NCBI GenBank assembly: GCA_037176905.1
Contig: JBBBWG010009002.1
Coordinates: forward strand, 26,866 to 90,865
Origin: Azolla pinnata
Taxonomy: Eukaryota; Streptophyta; Polypodiopsida; Salviniales; Salviniaceae
Length of the DNA: 64,000 bases
Direction of reading: 5' to 3'
Positions 1-11,255 of the stretch are shown here, in pieces. Under the pieces are notes generated by a model. That model ran no database searches, was not told the origin of the DNA, and saw only the letters and a list, made by a program, of their open reading frames with translations. A program made the position numbers and the translations under genes. Every line of letters starts with the position of its first letter. The stretch's first letter is position 1.

Positions 1-291
1 GAATCTTCCTCAGATAAGATTATTTGGCAATTTTCTCTACATCCTTTATGTCACTAATGATCATAAGTGAAGAATACGGAACAAAAAGCCACTTTTTAGG
101 ATAGCTCACATCAAACATACCTAATAGTATTCAGCAGATTCATAATGTTAAATGAAAAAAGAACACCCATCAGATTCATAATGATAAATATCGAACCACT
201 GTCATGACTATTCAAGATTATAAAAGAGCATGAGCAGAATTTCCCCCCTTCTGTATCTAGCTACAAGGTTAGGACGGGAAAACTGTCTAAC

Positions 292-3200
292 CTCAAGGTA
301 GGATGCCGAATGTGGAGCATGATCTGGTTTTCTTGATTGACTTTCATCTGGCAATTGATCTGTTAGCAATGGAAGACCATCAACTTTCCATGGATATAAG
401 ACAACAGTACCTAACATCGCACGCACCTTTACTCTCTGTCGATCCAGTTGGATTACTAAATAGCTAGTTTGCAAACACAAAACAAAATCCATATTAGCTG
501 CAGTACAGAGAATAGTGCCCACCTAAAGATGCCATTAAAAGATAAATTGCGATAGTGCAAACAAAAATATAACAAATCTATATTAAGCGCATTCCAGACA
601 ATAGTGTGCTGCTTAAAATAGTCATCAGAAATAAAATTCAATAGTTCCATATACCAAACGTAATGCAAAGTGTATCTCCTGTTTCAGGTGTCTGATGTAA
701 CCTAATTCAATTTCCTCTCCAAATTCTTCATAAATTTTCCTCATGGAAGCTCTTGATAAATAACAATTTTAACTATTTGAGCTCTGATTTCTTGTTCTAT
801 GGCTTGGATATAAATGTAGCCACAATTTTTGGATAGGTAAGGATAGTAACAATCAAAACATTTTCTTCTCAAGCTCGCATATGCATCACTCAACTCCATA
901 CAGGCCCTCTAAAACACTACACTTTTGGACTCATATTGTGGAGAACTGATGGCAAACTCATTTGACCAAAACAAATCATTGACCCTTTTTCCCTTCATAA
1001 ACAGTCATGCAGTTAGAATATACCATGAATAAATTTTCGTATGCCATCTTAATATGGAAGGATGTATACCTTCCGGCCAGTTTCCAACTCCACTGGAATT
1101 TGCAAGTTCCCATTTGACTGCACTGCAAGAAACAAATTGTGACCATGAAAAGAACATGATGATTAAGTTATCAGATTCACACACTATACTTCAGCTTGTT
1201 CAGGATATATCAACAAAAAGAAGTTTGTCATAACATGAAAGAGAACTTAGTACCATATATTATGGTTTTTCCTCAGCGGACATAAAATGCAGCTTGTTAA
1301 AGAAGATGCAGTTTGACATTTATAATCTAAAGATATGTATCATCCTGGCGCATATAAGTGCATACTGGCCTCTCGTGGGACACATTTCTTGGCCAGGGAA
1401 AAGAACATTTTGTGGCCCATTGTGAATTTGCAACTGCATATAAGCTATAGTTGATGGTTATACTGGAAAATTAACTCCCTCACATAGTCTTATTATACCT
1501 TTTTGCGACCCCATTTGACAAAGGGTTATATGGAGTTGTAAACTCTTTTGGCACCATCCCCATTACATATGGTTATACAGATTTTAGTTCTGTTCCCTTT
1601 GGAGTACTCGCAAACGCATAAAAAGACCTAAATGCATCAAATGCACCTCTTTTCTGGTCTAGCAAGTACACCCAGATCTTGCCAGAATAGTTGTAAATAA
1701 AGCAAATGCAATATGCAGCACCTCCCAAAGATTTTACAAGCAAGCTACACACATCAGAATGCATCGAATCCAAGGCGTTTAATATACAAGAGATAGCAGA
1801 ATGATAAGGAGTTTTTGCTTGCTTACCAAATTGACAATCATTATAAAAAGTCAAGCTTTGATCTTTTCAATATTAGACTTGCCAGATGATGAAGGACTTC
1901 AAGTCCTTTTATTCATATGCCTTTGTCTATTATGCCAAAGAACTAATTGAAATCCAATCAAATAGTGTGCGTGCAGTAACACTATTTGATTGTCTCTTTC
2001 ACCACCAAATAGTGTGCAGTAACACTGAGAATCCATCTACTTCACAGAAATGAAACTTTTCTTGATTGTCAGGTACATACAACATGTTTGAGCATGAGTT
2101 CTAGACTCTTGTCCTAAGACAACTGTATGGTGCTAATATGATTAAAACTATACGCATTATTGCTTATTAGACAGTGAAGCAACAAATAGTTCCCCAACAT
2201 TTTGACTATGTGATAAGCAAGAGATAACATTAGCTTGTCTTCAAAATTGTACCCTCGAATCTTGTAGTTAGGACAGACTATATGTAAATAATGGTAAATG
2301 CATTGTTACACCTTTTGAGTCATCTAGAAGCAAACCGATAAATTTCCTCATCAAATGCACCGAAATTACAAGAGCAATGTTCTCTTAATTAGACTTAAAT
2401 TGCACCCACACTTCCTAGGCAATAGTCAAGCCCACACTAAACAGGCAATAGTCAAGCCCTTTTGTACCCTCAAGGGTTTCATTGAACAGCTTTTAATATA
2501 TGCAATGGCTTTTTTATTCAATGCAATCCATGCATCAGTTTCCATGCCCTCTAGCTTCACTTACACAAGGGCACCATCACAATCTTTGAGAGAAAAAATG
2601 CCCTGTGTGCACTCTTTCTACAAATAAAAGCCTGCACTCAAAAATCATAGCCTGACATAGATTTTTTATGTCGGTTTAAGCAAAGTGTTTGGTTTCTTCA
2701 GTAATCAGGGCAGAATAATGACCAAAGGACCCTAATATTCCAAAAGCAGTCTGAAACAAATCTAAGGTTTTGAATTTTCTGCAGATGAAGAATCTGAGAA
2801 AATTAAAGCAGCAAAGAAAAAATTAATCACTCTAATACCAGTTTAAAGAGAAGCATTAGAGCAGTAGTTAATATTAGGTATCAAAAGCTTAGCACCACTA
2901 TGATTTCTCATGAGTTTATTCACCACTATGTAGATTACTACATGTATTAATTGCAGCCACACTATATCTGTTCTACACGAGTTTACAGCTGTTACTGGAG
3001 TATTCTATCCAAATTACACAAGGGCAGAACATGGAATACTACTAAAGATTGAATGGAAGCTATTTCGTCAACCAAACTTGCAGAAGATTTGGGCATGTTT
3101 ATCGGTATGCTTGTATTGGGATGCAATAACCAAACGTTGTGCATGGATGTTGGCTGTAATGGCCCTTAGTTTACCTTAACCACAAGTCGTTTCTACATGT

Positions 3201-4182
3201 GACCACAATTTGCTCACTTTAGACTGTTTAAAACTGTAGTGTAACAATATTCTTTTATGTCAACATCGTTTTGGAGAAACTTGAAAGTGTAAAGTTAACT
3301 GACTATACGCAACACAATATTGCCATATGTAATGCATTGCAAATTGCTTCCTGATGTGGGAAAATATTTGAAATAAATCCCAATGCCTACATTCATCAAT
3401 CATGATCATTATACTTCATTTGGATAATTTTTATATTATTTTATAAAACATTTGAAAAATGGCTAGAAGACAAAATTTTCTTGAGACTATCTAGATGCTA
3501 ACATGCATATGCTAATAATGTGTTCACAACATGATTTCAGGGATAAAGTAAGCAAAGAAAAATGTCTCGAAATAGTACCTTTTGTAGCATGTAAGTGATC
3601 TTTATAGCTTTTTTCCATGACGACATTCCTTGCTGCAATAATGGCTTGGCTAAGTTCAGAAATGTGAGTTTCTAAAGCCTGAACAGCATTGCTGATTTGA
3701 TTATTGTCTGCCAAGGAGAAAATCCTTGTGATCAAAATACAAATGGTCGTCAATAATCAATATACAGAAAACAAAAAGAATGTCATAAAATTAACCTTCA
3801 ACATAAAACTTCATTATTTCTTTGTTTGCCTGAGCCACATCCATTGCTGCAGACGATACCGATTTCACAGCACTGATACCCTGTATCACAGCTGCTTTTA
3901 AAGGTATTTTCCTCACAGAGCCATTTTTCACAACAACCCCTCTTATCCATAGCTTTAGCCTCCGTAATAACAGTCTCTGAGAGCCAACGTTACACATTTT
4001 AGCAAACAGATGCAATGTCAATATTTTTTATTTTTCATTTAAAGACCCCATTACATCGTAGTGACCTTGAATAGAAGCCCACTTCCTGTACAAGCTGCCA
4101 TCAAAATGCTTATTGTCCAACCCAATTGTGACCATGAAATGTGTGAAGGGTTGCGAGTGACAATCAAAGAGGTTGAAGCCAT
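292..4182 (-). CDS. Unrecognised split gene: single-pass membrane/coiled-coil protein (3' part leaves window)
   Basis: I do not recognise this gene. A chain of exons on the minus strand keeps reading phase across every junction: 4182-4066, 3976-3796, 3707-3579, 1122-1070, 678-655 and 435-292. All have GT donors and AG acceptors. Together they give about 216 residues and continue left, probably out of the window. The proposed start gives a hydrophobic stretch at residues 21-38 (WTISILMAACTGSGLLF), then a basic segment (RLLLRRLKLWIRG), then an Ala/Ser/Gln-rich helical region that looks like a coiled coil (AVQALETHISELSQAIIAA). This suggests a small anchored membrane protein. The intron 1123-3578 is long and carries retroelement debris. 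The start codon and the 24-nt exon 678-655 are the weakest parts. Decayed coding sequence is the alternative, but intact phase over five junctions argues against it. Confidence 0.4.
1497..2560 (-). mobile_element. Decayed Ty1/copia retrotransposon fragment
   Basis: Three pieces of copia coding sequence lie in order on the minus strand. Near 2557-2450 is a gag-like stretch (TDAWIALNKKAIAYIK). At 1854-1573 is the end of the GAG-pre-integrase region and the integrase core (NDCQFGKQ, HSDVCS, KSLGGAAY, then GKIWVYLLDQK). At 1560-1497 is the later integrase motif EFTTPYNPLSNGVAKR. The section that should hold the DNGGEF catalytic region is missing between the last two. Stops and frameshifts interrupt the rest, and no LTRs were found. 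It sits inside the large intron of the surrounding minus-strand gene. Confidence 0.7.
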
Positions 4183-5612
4183 ATGTTGCACACTTGACTT
4201 TGCTACAATGGGTATCAAAAGAAATAAACATGGAACATTAAACATTTATGGAAAAAGCGCAATAATTCCAAATTTGGTAATTAGCAAACATAATCTTGTA
4301 TCGATTCTCAAAACTGCCACATGTCATTTTGTACTACCATTTCATACTGTTTTCTCCGTTTCTGAGAGCTCTTATACCATTCATTCTCGAGAGAAGATAG
4401 ATCAAAGAATGGACCAATGTTCATTCCTTGCTGCTATGACTGCATTATTATAATCTTGGTGTTATTGTTATTTATGCACAATGATAGATCATAGAAAACC
4501 TTCCTGGAAATATTTTTAAAACATTCAATCTAAGGTTTTATCTGTGTGCGCGTGTCTTCACACCAAACATCATAACATGCACTTTGTCATTGTTATAACT
4601 TATAGCACATTGGCATACCACAATAAAGTGATTAACGTGAACAGGAATCATTGATAGTAGGACCACAATGTAGGTGTTCATGTAGCTACTGAAGATTGGA
4701 AGTGAGACCTTCCATCCAAGCCAATTCTAGGGAACAGAATCCTCATTTAAAATTTCTAGATGGGAATGGTTACATCCCAAAACTAAAAACCACACTCGAT
4801 CACAGATATTTCTCATAAATGTCTTGTCCATGCAACCTTCGGCCCGTGAGTTTAAACTTCCAATGAGAAGAGATGACACAAACGTTCATAGGAATGGGCT
4901 ATGGTAATAATTGATGGACGAATGTTTCACTACGATCATAGTCACTCAATCGAGGGATTAATGCTGATTAAATATTTCCATCTTCTCTGGATTACGTAGA
5001 AACTTCTTTCCATGATTATCAGCTAGCTCAAGAATAGCTCGCGTCATTGCTCATTGATAATTTGATGACAAGCATCCCCTGTTCTTTCTGTCATTAGTAT
5101 CGTATGACGGACCTTCCCCACTGATTCATTGATTCAGAACGAGGTACATAAATCATTTGCAAACTAAGAGAGAGTCGACTGATAGTTAATCTTCGGAAAA
5201 CAGAACTACTCCTCTCGTAATTGATCGAAAGAAAGGGAAGATAACTTTCAGGATCGTTTTCTGGGGCTCCGTTCAAGATTAATCCGTGTGATGAACGACG
5301 CCAAAGCACCAGTGGGTGTACAGGCAGACATCAGGTGAGGAGAAATAAAAAAGATGCGGGGAAGATCATAAGGGACAGAAGATTGTTTTCCTGCCTGTGG
5401 ACGTACCTGTGAGTGAGGAGGATCTTCGGACGCTTCTGTCAGAGCGCGTGCCGTCGTATCATCATCGTCTCGCTCGCTCGCTCGCTCGTCGTCGTCGTCG
5501 TCGTCGTCCGCTTCCTTCTGTTGTTGACAAGTAACAAGAGGCTTCGATTTGGATTCACACTTCAAACTTTTGTCCGGACAAAATAAAACAGATCAAATTT
5601 GCGTTCTTCTGT
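4183..5612. other. Intergenic, nothing recognised
   Basis: AT-rich sequence with no supported gene. It contains a short (GCTC)n run followed by a (GTC)n run at about 5469-5509, which makes an Asp-rich minus-strand reading frame that I regard as an artefact. It may include the promoter of the minus-strand gene ending at 4182. Confidence 0.5.
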
Positions 5613-5755
5613 GCAATGGTCTGTGATTTCTTCTTAATGGAACATCTTCACAGACTATGCGCAATGGACTGTGATTTCTTCTTGATGGAACATCTTCACA
5701 GACTATAAGTGCAATGGAGTGTGATTTCTTCTTAATGGAACATCTCTGTCTCTAC
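5613..5755 (+). repeat. Tandem repeat, unit 48-50 bp, about 3 copies
   Basis: The unit starts with GCAATGG at 5613, 5661 and 5711 and continues with TGTGATTTCTTCTT and ATGGAACATCT. The first two copies also share TTCACAGACTAT. Copies differ at only a few positions, so the duplication is recent. Confidence 0.85.
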
Positions 5756-6700
5756 ATGACGGAAATCTTTTACTCATTAAGAGATTCCTTCTCGTCAGCT
5801 GGATTCTTTATTAGGGACTGATTATATATAGCAGGCTGGAGGTTCCGAGAGGGGCTCCAACCGGTCTTAGTGGCAGCTCTAGCTGCTTCTGGCCTTCAAT
5901 CTTCATCGAATTGAACAGTGTTGATCCCGATGTGTTGTAAGATCGAAGTGTTCCGAACGTGTTGCGCTTATAGACCGGATGATCTCTGGCAATGGAGGCA
6001 TTCTATGTCGATTGTGCTTTGAAGCGCAGAAGGTGTGTAAAACTATTACCGTCCCATTGAGCCCCGAGATGTAGGCATACTTGCTCTCTTACTCCCATTC
6101 TCTCTCTCTCTCTCTCCCCACTCTTAGCACTCACACATCACAACACGCTTCCAACTACTTGCTCCTACAATTAGACGTCACTCCACAGGAGAGTGGCTGA
6201 AGTTAAAGAGGTCATACTAGACGCGCATAACACGAGATCGGCGGTTCGAGGTGCAGATACAGATCGAGATTCAGAGGCACTATATCGTGACATTGAGCAA
6301 GAACAGCTGCCTCCAATGACTTCTTCAATGGTCTTTCATCCTCTCCAAGAATCATAACAAACTGTGTTGGGATCGAGCGACAGTCCAATTTTTGTTATAA
6401 TAGTCATCCTCGTGAATAAAGCGGTTGTCTTATGTGACCGTTTCTGTGTTCCGCCGGTATCCTCTATCGCAACGCTTACCTGTCTTTGCGATGACTCGAC
6501 TAAAGGGACAGAGCCATTAGTTTTAGAATCGATCGATTTCGACGGGTGTTCACAGGGCAAATACATGGGCATGCATGTACATGTTTGACAACAAGGGAGC
6601 AAACTTTGGTCAGAACACAACCCTCGCGACCGCAGGCTCCCAGCTCCGATCTTGAACCACCTGGCTCCCAGCTCCGATCTTGAACCACGTTGTGGATGGC
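5756..6700. other. Intergenic, nothing recognised
   Basis: No gene is supported here. A (TC)n run lies at about 6099-6117. At 6642-6686 a short phrase containing GGCTCCCAGCTCCGATCTTG occurs twice in tandem. Confidence 0.5.
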
Positions 6701-6702
6701 AT

Positions 6703-7390
6703 CTATTATCATCATCATCATCACCACCATCATCATCATTCGTCGACCATCATCACCATCACCACCACCACCACCATCATCATCAAGCAAGCATATGCAT
6801 GGATGTATGTAGATGCATGTATATGTGGGAAAACAATCCCCATGCATGCATGCATGCATGTGGACGGCATGGATGGCATCCACCACCACCACCATTCACC
6901 ATCATTATCATCACCATCGTCATGATCAGCATCATCACCGCCATCGTTCTCATCATCATGATCAGCAGCATCACCACCCTCGTGCTCATCATCATCATCA
7001 CCATCATCATGATCAGCAGCATCACCATCCTCGCCCTCAGCATCATCATCACCATCATCATGATCAGAAGCATCACCATCATCGTCCTCACCATCGTCAT
7101 CATCACCATCATCATGATCAGCAGCATCACCACCATCGTCCTCATCATCATCACCACCATCATCATGATCAGCAGCATCACCACCATCGTCCTCATCACC
7201 ATCATCACCATCATCATGATCAGCAGCACCACCATCATCATCCTCACCACCACCATCATCATCACCCCCACCACCACCATCACCATCACCACCATCATCA
7301 TGACCACCACCACGACCATCAACATCATCACGCCACCAGCACCATCAACATCATCACCGCGGCCGCCGCCGCCGCCATCACCATCATGCA
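6703..7390 (+). repeat. CAT/CAC trinucleotide array with a 51-bp higher-order unit
   Basis: Nearly every triplet is CAT, CAC or a one-base variant. The phrase ATGATCAG recurs at 6922, 6958, 7009, 7060, 7114, 7165 and 7216, a spacing of 36, 51, 51, 54, 51 and 51. The array is therefore a minisatellite built on a 51-bp unit. Because spacings are multiples of three, several frames stay open for over 200 codons (His-rich on plus, Met/Val-rich on minus). These frames have no other sign of coding. Confidence 0.9.
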
Positions 7391-7815
7391 TGGATGTATG
7401 CAGACGGATATATATGTGGGAAAGCAATCCGCCCCATGCACTATGCATGCATGCAAGCATGGTCTAACGTGGCAACAAACGTTCACGACCGTCAGTCAGC
7501 ACACAAACACCGCAGCCTGGTGCGATTTCTATGTGTCAAAGCAATCTGATCGCCCACCACCAACACCATCGCCACGATGAATTCGAGAAGGTGGTAGTGA
7601 TGATGACGACGACGACGGTGGTGGTGGTGGTGGTGGTGGTGCAGATGGTGGTGAAATGTGACGGTGACGGTGACGTGGAGTAGAATCGATCCCCCGAGAA
7701 AAGCAGAAGGAGCCAGCCATGGATGCTGATAGAATGCTGCAATCAGCCTTTCTCTTTTCTTCGACCCGCATTATCTTCCGACACGAGGACAAAAGAGCCA
7801 GAGATCTGAGACACT

Positions 7816-7846
<31 letters not shown>

Positions 7847-8510
7847 TCGCCATAGATCTGTTGGAGGTATGCAATCGGCTATGCATGCATGTGTATGCAT
7901 GTATGATGAATCATACCCACGACGGAAAATGATTGATCGGTGACTATGTGGCGCTCCTCGGGATATTTCCTTGATGGCTCATACTAGATTCATCCATCGG
8001 CGCATGATCGTCTTCTTCGTCAGATGATCATGCAGCTTCTTCTTAATCTTCTTCTCTTCTTCTTCAATTGATGATGCGTACTCGTGTGCGCCAAGATTTG
8101 CGTCTAATTTGGCTAGATCCTCAATGGCGATACCTACTTAAAATTTTCTATCACGAACGTTAATCCCCTGCTGCATCTTTCTGATCAGAAACAGCGTCGG
8201 CCACAACCGTAAATTCCTGTCCCCCCCTCTCCCCTCCTTTTTCGGTTTTCTGCATGTGTTGGAAAGAATCGACATATTGGGCAATCCTGAGAAGCCAGGC
8301 TTTGTATGCCTATTATGAATTATGCAATATGGGACCTTCGAGGACCAATTATATCGGTGGTGGTGGTGATGATGATGACGATGATCCTTGCGCAATTCAG
8401 GCATGTGACGCTGTTGCACGCAGTGTCTGCTCAGCTTAAGCGGCCGCTGATCAGAATAATAGTATATGGAATGGTCGTTTTGGTCTTTCTATGCTTTCGA
8501 TTTTGCAGGC
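7391..8510. other. Intergenic with microsatellites
   Basis: No gene is supported. The stretch holds a GAT/GAC/GTG run at 7595-7675, a (GA)n run at 7814-7839, and GCATGCATG-type blocks at about 7443-7455 and 7880-7890. At 7641-7678 three TGACG motifs stand in a (GTGACG)-like repeat. Confidence 0.6.
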
Positions 8511-8928
8511 TGCGAAGAAGAGGAAGATGGTGAAGATGAAGAAGAGGAAGATGAAGAAGAATCTGAAGAAGAAGAAGAAGAAGAAGAAGAAGATGATGAT
8601 GATTTGGAGCCCTAACGATAACGTCGCCATGTCCCCCTCACATGCAGCTGCTGATGCTGAGATGAGGACCTAGCTACTTAGTTGATCTGATCTGCACCCC
8701 ACCAATCTAATCTATTCACGGATCAGCATGTGCAGCAGGTTAGGTCAAAATCAGGAACAGCGCCCGAGCCATGGACGGAGCGCAGGCCAACGTTTTGAAC
8801 TGTCAATCTTGATGATGGCAGCAGCAGCAGCAGCGGGCGGGGATCATGATCACTTGCGGTTATACAACAAGAGGAAGGAAAGGGCCAGCTCGTGGCGATG
8901 GCGATGGCGATAATGCTGATGCTGCCGC

Positions 8929-8964
<36 letters not shown>

Positions 8965-9580
8965 GCAGTAGTCCAAACGAGAGCCTTTTGGGGGCGTCGC
9001 GATATATACATATATGCGCGTACACGCAGGCGGGGCCCATGGGCCACACACGGCGCACAGCATCTGAGCAAGAAGACGAAGCAGAAGACGAATCAGAAGA
9101 AGACGGAGCAGAAGAAGCAGCGGAAGAAGATGGTGATGATGATGATGAAGACGAGACGGAGCGCAAAGGGAGCAAAAAGGGCGGAATTCCCCGGTGCAAT
9201 TTGATGGTCTGAGACGACGATGCCGACGACGAGGACGATGACGACGATGACGACGATGGTGCCGACGGTGATGACGACGGCGATGACGACGGCGATGACG
9301 ACGACGAGGACGACGAGCCATGCATGACGACGACCGTGACGACGGCCATGATGCTGATGATGCGGATGATGCGGATCATGCTGATGATGAGGAGGAGGAA
9401 ACAATCCCTGATCGGAGAAGAGCTGCAGACGAGAGCCGAAGAAGAAGCAGAAGAAGAAGAAGATGATGATGGTGATGGTGATGGTGATGGTGATGGTGAT
9501 GATGGTGAGGATGGTGGTGAGGATGATGATGATGGTGATGATGACGGCGGCGGATGACGGCGACGGTGACGGATGACGGA
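8511..9580 (+). repeat. Purine-rich GAA/GAT/GAC trinucleotide region
   Basis: Several arrays follow each other: AAG/GAA at 8511-8597, GAT at 8932-8965, GAAGAC types at 9066-9155, GATGACGAC types at 9217-9320, GAA/GATGGT at 9430-9545. Non-repetitive spacers contain no recognisable gene. The minus strand reads as a long Ser-rich frame, explained by composition. Plus-strand GATGACG units place at least eleven TGACG pentamers between 9239 and 9580. Confidence 0.8.
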
Positions 9581-9589
9581 CGGATGGAC

Positions 9590-9609
9590 GTCCGTCATTG
9601 CTTACGGCA
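9590..9609 (-). promoter_or_regulatory. as-1/ocs-like element (candidate TGA bZIP site)
   Basis: Read on the minus strand, the 20 bases match the as-1/ocs consensus TGACGYAAGSRMTKACGYMM at 18 positions, with both half-sites and their 12-bp centre spacing present. The right half is perfect in its core (TGACG on minus, CGTCA at 9593-9597). It ends about 50 bp upstream of the TATA box of the glutaredoxin gene, the usual place for such elements. Function is inferred from sequence only. Confidence 0.5.
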
Positions 9610-9657
9610 TCGCCAGGCACACGCGTAAGCCGTGCATTGGCCGCCTTTCTGCTCCCC

Positions 9658-9666
9658 TTATTTAAG
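9658..9666 (+). promoter_or_regulatory. TATA-like box of the CC-type glutaredoxin gene
   Basis: TTATTTAAG stands in GC-rich context (CTCCCC before, CCCCGCGG after). It is the best core-promoter match upstream of the glutaredoxin ORF. It implies a leader of roughly 580 nt if no leader intron exists. That leader would carry a (CAT)n run near 9909-9980, a (GA)n run and a (CTA)n run. Confidence 0.4.
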
Positions 9667-10102
9667 CCCCGCGGTTTGTTGGCTCCGTCTGCGTGCGTTC
9701 ACGAAAGTCAAGCAGAAAGACCTGCAGCCTTGCAGCAGTCGCAGGACCATCGCCCTCGCCATCGCCATAGCCCAACCGCGGGGCCGCCATACAAAAGCGA
9801 AGCGAAGCAAAGCGCCCACGAACTGTAGACCACAGTCTAGATCAGCGGCGCCTTAGAACAGAGCTTAGATCAGCAGAAGCGAGTCTTCTCTCCCTCCCCT
9901 CCTCCTGCATCATCATCATCATCATCCTCATCAGCATCCTCATCATCGTCATCGTCATCGTCAGCATCATCATCATCAATCCCTTTTAATCAGCGCTCTG
10001 CAGCCGCTTCCCATCGCCGAGAAAACCAGAGATCCCTTCCTTCCCCCCCCATTCCAGATCGCCCAAAATCCAACAGACCTAGACAAACTCGGACAGAGAT
10101 TG

Positions 10103-10103
<1 letters not shown>

Positions 10104-10156
<53 letters not shown>

Positions 10157-10224
10157 AGATCAGATCAGATCAGAGTATCAGAGATCAATCCGACCTACAA
10201 CAATAATCTCCACTACTACTACTA

Positions 10225-10270
<46 letters not shown>
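10104..10270 (+). repeat. (GA)n and (CTA)n microsatellites in the glutaredoxin leader
   Basis: A (GA)n run spans about 10104-10155 and a (CTA)n run spans about 10211-10270. An ATG at 10100 opens a frame through the GA run (Arg-Glu repeat) that overlaps the main start in another frame. It would act as an upstream ORF if transcription starts near 9690. Confidence 0.8.
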
Positions 10271-10277
10271 AAGTGTC

Positions 10278-11100
10278 ATGATCCAAATGGCCCAGCGCCT
10301 GCAGTACCACGCCGGCGGCGCTTCCCTGAGGGATCAAGCGGCATCGCCATCCTCGGTCCTCAAAGCGGCGGCGGCGGGCGGCGGCGGGGGGCGATCCAGG
10401 ATGAGATCCGATCATCATCGCCCGAAGCACGGCGGAGGCGACGAGGGCAGAGCTCACGAGGCGGCGGCGGCGGGGGCCGCGGCCATGGCGGCGGGGAGGA
10501 AGCGGGCGGTGCAGGAAACAGGAGCATCGTCGGATCCCAGCGCCGCGAAGAGGAAGAGGGCACCAGCGATCGGGGACGATGTCGATGCCAATGTCGATGC
10601 CGATGTCGATGATGCAGGCAACAGAAGCAGCAATTACGGCAGCAGCAGCAGCAGCAGCCGCATGGCAAAGGCGCCGCGGATGATGATGCCGACGGGGATG
10701 ATGATGATGACGAAGATGCCAGCACTAGAGGAGGAGCAGCAGCAGGTGGAGGAGGAGGAGGACGGGTTCGTGGCGAGCGCGGCCACGGAGAACGCGGTCG
10801 TGGTCATCGGGATGAGCCCGGGATGCTGCATGTGTCACGTGGCCAAGCGGCTGCTGTGCAGCCTAGGTGTGAACCCGACGATCGTGCAGGCGGCGGGCCA
10901 CCACTCGGAGGCGGCGCTCGAGGCGGCGCTCCGCCGCAAGCTCTCATCGCCATCATCGCCATCACCACCACCATCATCATCATCACCACCACCATCGTCG
11001 TCATCATCACCACCACCGCCACCATCATCATCATCATCATACCCATCGTCGTCATCGCCACCATCATCATCGTCGCCATCGCCGCCATCGTCGCCGCCGC

Positions 11101-11131
<31 letters not shown>

Positions 11132-11255
11132 GGCTCTCATCCCCGCCGTGTTCATCGGCGGCCGGCTCCTCGGCGGCGTCGACAGCCTCGTCTCCGCCCA
11201 CATCTCCGGCCACCTCATCCCCCGCCTCAAAGAGGCCGGCGCCCTCTGGCTCTGA
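10278..11255 (+). CDS. CC-type (ROXY) glutaredoxin with Ser/Pro insertion
   Basis: Intronless frame of 325 codons. The C-terminal part is a plant-specific CC-type glutaredoxin: active site CCMC at residues 183-186 (context SPGCCMCH), GVNPT at 197-201, the cis-Pro region LIPAVFIGG at 287-295, and the C-terminal ALWL motif at 322-325, which in ROXY proteins is needed for binding TOPLESS-type co-repressors. Family members act in nucleus and cytosol on TGA bZIP factors in development and defence. Between helix 2 and the cis-Pro strand lies a 63-residue Ser/Pro tract (223-285), encoded by a TCA/CCA array. Relatives have at most a short Gly/Ala loop there. Upstream of the fold are about 170 low-complexity residues with two basic clusters (RKR 74-76, KRKR 91-94) and Met- and Glu-rich runs. 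The true start may be a later Met (129 or 147), since relatives begin 20-40 residues before the active site. Confidence 0.85.

Noticed and set aside
5248-5565. 105-codon minus-strand frame with an Asp run
   Set aside because: The Asp run comes from a (GTC)n microsatellite, with no homology or splice link to the gene on its left.
6652-7580. His-rich open frames of 255-271 codons across the CAT array
   Set aside because: All array periods are multiples of three, so frames stay open by composition. There is no start context, domain or splice support.
8723-9598. 291-codon Ser-rich minus-strand frame
   Set aside because: It is the reverse reading of GAT/GAC/GAA repeats, with no recognisable domain.
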